Positions 1 to 5,877 of a stretch of 5,877 nt of DNA are shown piece after piece. Source of the DNA: OMOG01 sp041485845. GTDB lineage: Bacteria; Acidobacteriota; Terriglobia; Bryobacterales; Bryobacteraceae. The stretch covers positions 1 through 5,877 of the forward strand of contig JBGPKH010000576.1 in assembly GCA_041485845.1 (NCBI GenBank). The letters are read 5' to 3'. A model generated the notes under the pieces. The model saw only the letters and a list, made by a program, of their open reading frames with translations. It was not told the DNA's origin and did no database searches. Position 1 is the stretch's first letter. Each line of letters opens with the position of its first letter. The position numbers and the translations under genes are program-made.

Positions 1-1
1 A

Positions 2-1830
<1,829 letters not shown>

Positions 1831-1834
<4 letters not shown>

Positions 1835-1858
1835 GACAGGCCTCCTGGCCTGTCCTGC
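1831..1858. terminator. Perfect inverted repeat between convergent genes (probable bidirectional terminator hairpin)
   Basis: AGGACAGGCC (1833-1842) is followed by a 4-nt loop TCCT and then the exact reverse complement GGCCTGTCCT (1847-1856). A T-G wobble (1832/1857) and a G-C pair (1831/1858) can extend the stem to 12 bp. The stem incorporates the glycoside hydrolase stop codon and ends 7 nt before the stop of the convergent phosphatidyltransferase gene. There is no T-tract on either side, so it is not a textbook intrinsic terminator. It may instead stall polymerase or protect 3' ends, or be one copy of a dispersed palindromic repeat. Confidence 0.6.
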
Positions 1859-1865
1859 ACCGTTC

Positions 1866-2531
1866 TCACCCCCGCCGCGACTCTTCCCGCGTGTCCTTAG
1901 TAGCCAGGCGTAGCTGCGCGTCTTCCAGCCGCTTGGCCTCCTGCCAGGTGTACATCATGCGCGCAATCACCGCCACGTTGGACAGCACCGCCAGCACCCA
2001 CAGCACCGCCGCCATCCGGTCCGTCAGCGCCCCGATGAGGATCAGCACCACCCGCTCGGGCCGCTCCAGGAAGCCGGCCTTACATTTGGGGATGATGTTC
2101 TCGGCGCGCGCGCGGGTGTAGCTCACCATCACCGACCCGGTCATCACGATGGCCGTCAGCACGATGTAAAAGAACCGGTTGATGGAGGCGTAATAGACCA
2201 GCAAACCCATCAACAGGGCGAGGTCCGAGTAGCGGTCGATCACCGAATCGAAGAATCCGCCGAAGCGCGTCACCTGGTCGGTCGCCCGTGCCACTCGTCC
2301 GTCCACCATGTCGAAAACTGCGGCGCCGAGAATCACCAGTCCGGCCCAGCGGAAATCGACCCGCGGATCCGGCGCGCTGCCCGCCCGGGCGAACAGCCAT
2401 GCCGCCCAGATGTTGATGACCAGCCCGAGAAAGGTGAGGACGTTCGGATGAATCTTGGAGAGCGCCAGCCAGCGCACGATGCGATTGATAGCGGCGCCGA
2501 AGACCAGCCCAATCGCGCGGGTGTACGTCAT
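1866..2531 (-). CDS. CDP-alcohol phosphatidyltransferase family membrane protein
   Basis: This 221-residue integral membrane enzyme transfers a phosphatidyl group from CDP-diacylglycerol to an alcohol acceptor in phospholipid synthesis at the inner membrane. The complete family signature D-x2-DG-x2-AR-x8-G-x3-D-x3-D is present: D74, D77-G78, A81-R82, G91, D95, D99. These aspartates bind the metal ions and include the catalytic base in characterised members. The upstream IHPNVLTFLGLVIN element (27-40) is also typical, and about five or six hydrophobic segments are visible. The stretch ATDQVTRFGGFFDSVIDR (83-100) resembles phosphatidylinositol-phosphate and archaetidylinositol-phosphate synthases more than a typical PgsA or PssA, but acceptor specificity is unproven. 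The ATG at 2531 lies 3 nt after the greA stop with only a weak G-rich site (ggttgag) ahead of it, which suggests translational coupling. The C-terminal tail (about residues 195-221) is charged and probably cytoplasmic. Confidence 0.9.
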   Translation of the reverse strand: MTYTRAIGLVFGAAINRIVRWLALSKIHPNVLTFLGLVINIWAAWLFARAGSAPDPRVDFRWAGLVILGAAVFDMVDGRVARATDQVTRFGGFFDSVIDRYSDLALLMGLLVYYASINRFFYIVLTAIVMTGSVMVSYTRARAENIIPKCKAGFLERPERVVLILIGALTDRMAAVLWVLAVLSNVAVIARMMYTWQEAKRLEDAQLRLATKDTREESRRG

Positions 2532-2534
2532 AGC

Positions 2535-3005
2535 TTACTCAACCACATCGTGTATCGTGGTCAGCTTCAGGATTTCCAGATCCTTGACGCCGCCCGGGCT
2601 CTGCACCCGGACCTCGTCGCCGACCTCTTTCCCCAGCAAAGCGCGGCCGATCGGAGACGTCGTGGAGATCTTTCCATTGGCGGCGTCGGCCTCCTCGGTG
2701 GTAACCAGGTTGTACGTGATCTCTTCCTCGCGCTTGGTATCCAGCACGATAACGGTCGACCCCAATCCGACCCGGCCGTGCGGAATCTTGGAGAAGTCGA
2801 CCATCGACATCTCGGCCAGCCGCTTTTTCAGTTGGTTCAGCCGGGCGTTGACGAAGCCCTGCCGGTCCTTGGCGGCGTGGTACTCGGCGTTCTCGCTCAA
2901 GTCCCCGTGGGCCCTCGCCTTCAGGATCTCCTTCGGCAGCTCGACGTGCAACTCGTACTCGAGCGTCGCAATCGCGTCCTGAAGTTTCTTCTTGATATCG
3001 GTCAT
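2535..3005 (-). CDS. greA: Transcription elongation factor GreA
   Basis: This 156-residue protein matches the full GreA length of about 158. GreA enters the RNA polymerase secondary channel and stimulates cleavage of backtracked transcripts. The N-terminal coiled coil (about 1-75) carries the hallmark tip ARAHGDLSENAEYHAAKDRQ (30-49), including the acidic pair D35 and E38 that corresponds to the catalytic Asp/Glu of E. coli GreA. The C-terminal FKBP-like domain (about 80-156) contains the conserved SPIGRALLGKEVGDEV motif. The ATG at 3005 is the only usable start: the frame runs back to a TAA inside the promoter region without another start codon. No good Shine-Dalgarno sits at normal spacing; the nearest GGAG is 16 nt upstream. 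It is followed 3 nt later by the phosphatidyltransferase gene and preceded by the kinase gene on the same strand. Confidence 0.97.
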   Translation of the reverse strand: MTDIKKKLQDAIATLEYELHVELPKEILKARAHGDLSENAEYHAAKDRQGFVNARLNQLKKRLAEMSMVDFSKIPHGRVGLGSTVIVLDTKREEEITYNLVTTEEADAANGKISTTSPIGRALLGKEVGDEVRVQSPGGVKDLEILKLTTIHDVVE

Positions 3006-3031
3006 CGAATCGGGGGGACAGCTCCCGTCAC

Positions 3032-3037
3032 ATTATA
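3032..3037 (-). promoter_or_regulatory. Putative greA promoter: perfect -10 TATAAT
   Basis: On the minus strand a perfect TATAAT hexamer (in the context CTATAATG) ends 26 nt before the greA ATG, predicting a start of transcription near 3025 and a short leader of about 20 nt. The position 17 nt upstream reads GCCTTA, a poor -35, and falls on the kinase stop codon. The short leader contains a small GGGA-CAGC-TCCC hairpin (3015-3026). This promoter would let greA and the phosphatidyltransferase gene be expressed independently of the kinase gene. Confidence 0.55.
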
Positions 3038-3041
3038 GCGT

Positions 3042-3054
3042 GGCCCGTCGGGCC
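3042..3054. repeat. Small inverted repeat at the kinase 3' end
   Basis: GGCCC-GTC-GGGCC is a perfect 5-bp stem with a 3-nt loop. Its outer base is the last base of the kinase TAG stop codon. It lies between the kinase stop and the greA -10 box and lacks a T-tract, so it could slow read-through from the kinase gene but is not a convincing terminator by itself. Confidence 0.3.
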
Positions 3055-5393
3055 TAAGGCTGCAAACCCATGCGTCGCACCAGAGCCTGGAAGCGCGGCT
3101 CCTTGCGCAGGCCATCGAGCTGCGGCCAGAGCTTGATGAAGATCAGCAGCAGGGAGTGGTCGTCACGCGCCTTTTCCAGCCAATCCAGTGCCTGGGTCTT
3201 GTCCCCCAGGCCCGCGTAGATCAGTGCGATGTAAAGCGGCGCGACATAGCGTTGATTCGACATGTCCTTCAGGTCAGCCATCACCTTCCGAGCCTCGTCA
3301 CTCTTGCCCCATATTGCATAGGCGTGCCCGAGCTCGCCGATTGAGGCAAAGCCCCCGGAAAGACTCACCGCCTTGTTGAGCTCCGCCACGGCATCCTCAT
3401 ATCTCGTCAACTGCTCGTAAACCATCCCGAGGACCCAGTGCGCCAGCGGGAAGTTCGGGTCTATCTCGACGGTCTTGTGGAGCTGTTCGATGGCCTGGTC
3501 GTACCGCCTGGCGAAGTAGAGCGTCCTTCCGGCCGACTGGCCTACCGCCATCGAGACGGGATCGGTCTCCAGGGCGCGTTTCGATTCGGCGATGGCCTCG
3601 TCCGAACGCCCCTCCGCTTCCAGTTGATTGCTGTACCATTGACGGGCGGTCGCATTGCTCGGGTCGAGCTCGATGGCCCGCTTGAACTCCTGCTCGGCGC
3701 GCCGCCAGTCCCAGTCATACTGGCTCCTGATGAATCCCAGGGTAGCGTGGGCCTCTGCCAGAGTTTCATCGGCAGCCAGGGCCTTACCCACTGCCTCCGT
3801 GGCCTTGGGAATGGTTTCGCTCGGCGGCAGCGTGTCGAAGGCATACACCGCGTAGACGTCGGCCAATCCTGCCCAAGCCAGCGCGTAAGCCGGGTCTTTG
3901 TCGATGGCCTGCTGGAAGTTGTCGGCGGCGCGTTTGAGCATTTCGCGGGTCCTGCGGTTCCAGAAGTAGCGGCCCTTGAGGTAGAGCTGATGGGCCTCGG
4001 GGTTTGCCGTGTACCGCCTGGCCATACGCTTCTGTTCCTCGTCCGTAGGCCGCAGGCGCAGTTTGACGGCGACCTCTTTGGCGATCTCCTCCTGCACCGG
4101 GATAATCTCGGAGAGCTTCCGGTTGTACTGTTGTCCCCAGAGCTGCGAGTCGGCCGCTATGTCGACCAACTCGGCCTGGATATTCAGCGTGTCTCCGCGC
4201 TGTACGATGCGGCCGGTCAGGACCGCCCGCACGTTGAGTTCCTTGCCGATCTTTTCCGTGTCGGATTCGCGTCCCTTGTAGCGGAAGGCGCGGCTCCGCG
4301 GCACCACGCGCAGCTTCGGCAATTGCGAGAAGCTGTTGATCAGGTTCTCGGTGATGCCGTCGCTCAGATACTCCATGTTCGGATCGCCGCCCGCGTTGAC
4401 GAAGGGCAGGACGCCGAGGGAATCGATCGTCCCGGCGGGCCGGTTGATCCAGTAGTAGAGCGACGCCGCGGCCAGCAGCGCCACCACGACTCCCGCCAGC
4501 GCGACGTTCCTGGTCCGATCCCGCCGAACGGGCAGGACCGCTGGCGCGGAGCCGGATTCCGGAATGGTCCGCAGAGCCAGCGCGAGGTCGTGCGCCGACT
4601 GAAACCGTTCCGGCCGATTCTTTTCCAGGCAGCGCGCGACCACGCGGTCCAGGTCGGCCGGAAACTCTTTTCCAGAGCCGGCAGGCGGCGGCTGGACATC
4701 CAGAATGGCGGCCATGGTCTGCACCGCGGTTTCGCGGGCGAACGGCCGGCGGCCCGCCAGCATTTCGTACAGCACGCAGCCCAGGGAAAAGATGTCGCTC
4801 GAAGCGTCGGCCGGCTCCCCGCGCACCTGCTCGGGAGACATGTACCCGACGGTGCCCATCACCATACCAGCCTCGGTTTCGGTCTGGATCGTAGACGCCG
4901 GCTGCGCGGACGGCGAGGCCTGCACTCGCGCCAGTCCGAAATCGAGAATCTTCACGCGGCCGTCGGAGGTCAGGAATATGTTCTCCGGCTTCAGGTCGCG
5001 ATGGGTGATTCCTTTCGCGTGCGCCGCGGCCAGACCGTCCGCGACCGCGATGCCCATGTCCACGGCTTTGCGCCAGGGTATGGCCGAACGAAGGCGGCTG
5101 CGCAACGTCTCGCCTTCCAGCAGTTCGGTCACTACGAATCGTACGCCCTTTTCTTCTCCGACATCGTGGATCGCCACTACATTCGGGTGGGACAATGCCG
5201 CCACCGCCTTGGCCTCGCGTTCGAAGCGGGCTAATGCCTGCAGATCCTGAGACAGTCGCTCCGGGAGGACTTTGATGGCCACGTCGCGATCGAGGCGGGA
5301 ATCCCGCGCCCGATACACTTCGCCCATCCCACCCGCGCCGATGGGCGCGAGGATTTCGTAGGGGCCGAGGTGGACGCCATTGGGAAGGGACAT
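3054..5393 (-). CDS. Transmembrane Ser/Thr protein kinase with TolB-like domain and TPR repeats
   Basis: This is a 779-residue Hanks-type kinase with all core residues: glycine loop GAGGMGEV (19-26), ATP-anchoring K41, helix-C E60, HRDLKPEN (131-138) with catalytic D133, DFG (151-153), a Ser/Thr-rich activation segment (156-185), SPE (186-188) and DIFSLG (200-205). After the kinase domain (about 12-275) come an Arg-rich juxtamembrane stretch and one hydrophobic helix (about 296-316). Next is a TolB/FlgO-like segment (about 324-450; LGVLPF and EYLSDGITENLI motifs), then roughly seven TPR units (about 465-779; for example EFKRAIELDPSNATARQWYS). The expected topology is a cytoplasmic kinase with the TolB/TPR region outside the inner membrane, where it may bind partner proteins or ligands. 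I chose the ATG at 5393 over one at 5453: it has AGGT 9 nt upstream and begins right before the conserved GPYEILAPIG, whereas the longer form would contain the TATAAT box and has no ribosome site. Substrates and signal are unknown. Confidence 0.93.
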   Translation of the reverse strand: MSLPNGVHLGPYEILAPIGAGGMGEVYRARDSRLDRDVAIKVLPERLSQDLQALARFEREAKAVAALSHPNVVAIHDVGEEKGVRFVVTELLEGETLRSRLRSAIPWRKAVDMGIAVADGLAAAHAKGITHRDLKPENIFLTSDGRVKILDFGLARVQASPSAQPASTIQTETEAGMVMGTVGYMSPEQVRGEPADASSDIFSLGCVLYEMLAGRRPFARETAVQTMAAILDVQPPPAGSGKEFPADLDRVVARCLEKNRPERFQSAHDLALALRTIPESGSAPAVLPVRRDRTRNVALAGVVVALLAAASLYYWINRPAGTIDSLGVLPFVNAGGDPNMEYLSDGITENLINSFSQLPKLRVVPRSRAFRYKGRESDTEKIGKELNVRAVLTGRIVQRGDTLNIQAELVDIAADSQLWGQQYNRKLSEIIPVQEEIAKEVAVKLRLRPTDEEQKRMARRYTANPEAHQLYLKGRYFWNRRTREMLKRAADNFQQAIDKDPAYALAWAGLADVYAVYAFDTLPPSETIPKATEAVGKALAADETLAEAHATLGFIRSQYDWDWRRAEQEFKRAIELDPSNATARQWYSNQLEAEGRSDEAIAESKRALETDPVSMAVGQSAGRTLYFARRYDQAIEQLHKTVEIDPNFPLAHWVLGMVYEQLTRYEDAVAELNKAVSLSGGFASIGELGHAYAIWGKSDEARKVMADLKDMSNQRYVAPLYIALIYAGLGDKTQALDWLEKARDDHSLLLIFIKLWPQLDGLRKEPRFQALVRRMGLQP

Positions 5394-5402
5394 GCAAAAG
5401 CT

Positions 5403-5417
5403 ACCTGCCGCATTATA
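5403..5417 (-). promoter_or_regulatory. Kinase gene -10 box (TATAAT) and ribosome-binding site
   Basis: The minus strand carries TATAAT at 5412-5417 (context CTATAATG, the same octamer as upstream of greA) and GGCAGGTAG with AGGT at 5403-5406, 9 nt before the ATG at 5393. The predicted transcription start near 5405 would leave a leader of only about 12 nt, with the ribosome site at its very 5' end. No good -35 is seen at 16-18 nt. This pair supports the start at 5393. Confidence 0.5.
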
Positions 5418-5430
5418 GAACGCCGGCGGT

Positions 5431-5445
5431 TGCGCACCGTACGCA
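5431..5445. promoter_or_regulatory. Imperfect 15-bp dyad at the kinase -35 position
   Basis: TGCGCACCGTACGCA has matching arms TGCG/CGCA, and six of seven base pairs are symmetric around the central C. It overlaps where the -35 of the kinase promoter should lie, so it could be an operator. It is short enough to arise by chance in GC-rich DNA. Confidence 0.2.
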
Positions 5446-5458
5446 GCATGCAATGGGA

Positions 5459-5485
5459 TTTACAGGCCTGATTTTCTGCTATTCT
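5459..5485 (+). promoter_or_regulatory. Putative promoter of the flavoprotein gene
   Basis: TTTACA at 5459-5464 differs from the -35 consensus by one base. An extended -10, TGCTATTCT (TG at 5477-5478, hexamer 5480-5485), lies 15 nt further on. The predicted start near 5492 gives a leader of about 10 nt. TATCTT at 5485-5490 is an alternative -10 with a 20-nt spacer. The region is noticeably AT-richer than the surrounding coding DNA. Confidence 0.4.
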
Positions 5486-5491
5486 ATCTTT

Positions 5492-5497
5492 AGGGGG
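5492..5497 (+). promoter_or_regulatory. Ribosome-binding site deciding a GTG start
   Basis: AGGGGG lies 4 nt before the GTG at 5502. The spacing is a little short, but it is the only purine-rich site nearby, and no other in-frame start precedes the conserved sequence. Confidence 0.5.
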
Positions 5498-5501
5498 TGT
5501 T

Positions 5502-5877
5502 GTGTTTTTCATCACTCATAGAGAGCAGTTTGGCCCCACCACCTTTCTCTGGGACGTAAACGCGCCGGATGTGGCGCGGGCGGCACGGCCCGGACACTTC
5601 ATAATGGCTCGCATCGACGAGCATGGGGAGAGAATTCCGCTGACCGTTGCAGATTTCAACGTCGATAGAGGCACCGTCACCGTGGTCATCCAGGCGGTGG
5701 GTAAAACCACATATGAAATGATGTCGCTGCGGGAAGGCGACGCCATTCTGGACTTCATCGGTCCGATGGGTCTGCCGAGCCATATCCGCAAACTGGATGG
5801 CACCGTGGTGCTGGTGGGAGGCGGGCTGGGCGTCGCCCCCATCTACCCGCAACTGCGCGAGTACAAAAGCCGCGGCA
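5502..5877 (+). CDS. NfnA/SudB/PyrK-like FAD/NAD(P)-binding oxidoreductase, 3'-truncated
   Basis: The frame is open from GTG 5502 to the window end, giving 125 residues with no stop. The start reads VFFITHREQFGPTTFLWDV. The N-terminal FAD-binding beta-barrel shows ARPGHFIMARI (27-37) and GERIPLTVADF (42-52), the flavin-binding region of ferredoxin-NADP reductase alpha subunit (NfnA/SudB, also called sulfide/dihydroorotate dehydrogenase-like) proteins. The GPMGLPS element (87-93) leads into the nucleotide-binding fold with VLVGGGLGVAPIYPQ (103-117). Known members are near 280 residues and carry a [2Fe-2S] cysteine cluster near the C-terminus, which is off the window. They pair with a GltD-like subunit (NfnB/SudA), usually encoded immediately downstream, for ferredoxin-dependent NADP reduction or electron bifurcation. 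PyrK, the electron-transfer subunit of dihydroorotate dehydrogenase, is the main alternative, but the IPLTVADF motif favours NfnA/SudB. The gene is divergent from the kinase gene. Confidence 0.87.
   Translation, partial: MFFITHREQFGPTTFLWDVNAPDVARAARPGHFIMARIDEHGERIPLTVADFNVDRGTVTVVIQAVGKTTYEMMSLREGDAILDFIGPMGLPSHIRKLDGTVVLVGGGLGVAPIYPQLREYKSRG

Noticed and set aside
2448..3038. 196-codon + strand frame opposite greA and the start of the phosphatidyltransferase
   Set aside because: Antisense to greA, whose motifs are complete. The alternative protein has no family resemblance.
3438..5234. Long open frame (598 codons) on the + strand opposite the kinase gene
   Set aside because: It lies entirely antisense to an unambiguous kinase-TPR gene and encodes low-complexity Arg/Gly/Val-rich protein with no family motif. 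Such frames are expected opposite GC-rich codon-biased genes.
3784..5397. 537-codon minus-strand frame overlapping the kinase in another phase
   Set aside because: The product is Arg/Gly/Pro-rich with no recognisable domain, while the other phase shows complete kinase motifs.
5490..5852. Minus-strand frames of 108-120 codons at the right edge
   Set aside because: They are antisense to the flavoprotein frame starting at 5502, which carries clear FAD and NAD(P) motifs.

Overview
The window looks like a piece of a high-GC bacterial chromosome, most plausibly from the Acidobacteriota. That assignment is an inference. It rests on the membrane-bound Ser/Thr kinase with a TolB-like domain and TPR tail, a gene type very abundant in that phylum, and on the neighbouring GH63-like 'glucosidase'. 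No rRNA or other phylogenetic marker is present to confirm it.

Layout: the left third (2-1834, + strand) is the 3' part of a large GH63/MGH1-like glycoside hydrolase whose N-terminus lies off the left edge. It converges on a minus-strand block, and a perfect 10-bp inverted repeat sits between the two 3' ends. Read in transcription order, the minus-strand block is a transmembrane Ser/Thr protein kinase with a C-terminal TolB-like and TPR sensor region (5393 to 3054), greA (3005 to 2535), and a CDP-alcohol phosphatidyltransferase (2531 to 1866). Only 3 nt separate greA from the phosphatidyltransferase, so these two are probably co-transcribed and translationally coupled. greA has its own perfect TATAAT box. 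To the right of the kinase is a 108-nt divergent intergenic region carrying promoter-like elements for both directions. It is followed by the 5' part (from a GTG at 5502, cut off by the right edge) of a flavoprotein of the NfnA/SudB/PyrK-like ferredoxin-NADP reductase group.

Functionally this is a mix of housekeeping genes (transcript cleavage factor, phospholipid head-group synthesis, electron-transfer flavoprotein), one carbohydrate-active enzyme and one signalling kinase. I see no mobile element, CRISPR array, RNA gene, toxin-antitoxin pair or defence cassette. I did not find a convincing undescribed system. The points most worth a second look are the partial flavoprotein gene at the right edge, the stop-codon-overlapping hairpin, the kinase start choice and divergent promoter region, and the inositol-phosphate-synthase-like signature of the phosphatidyltransferase.
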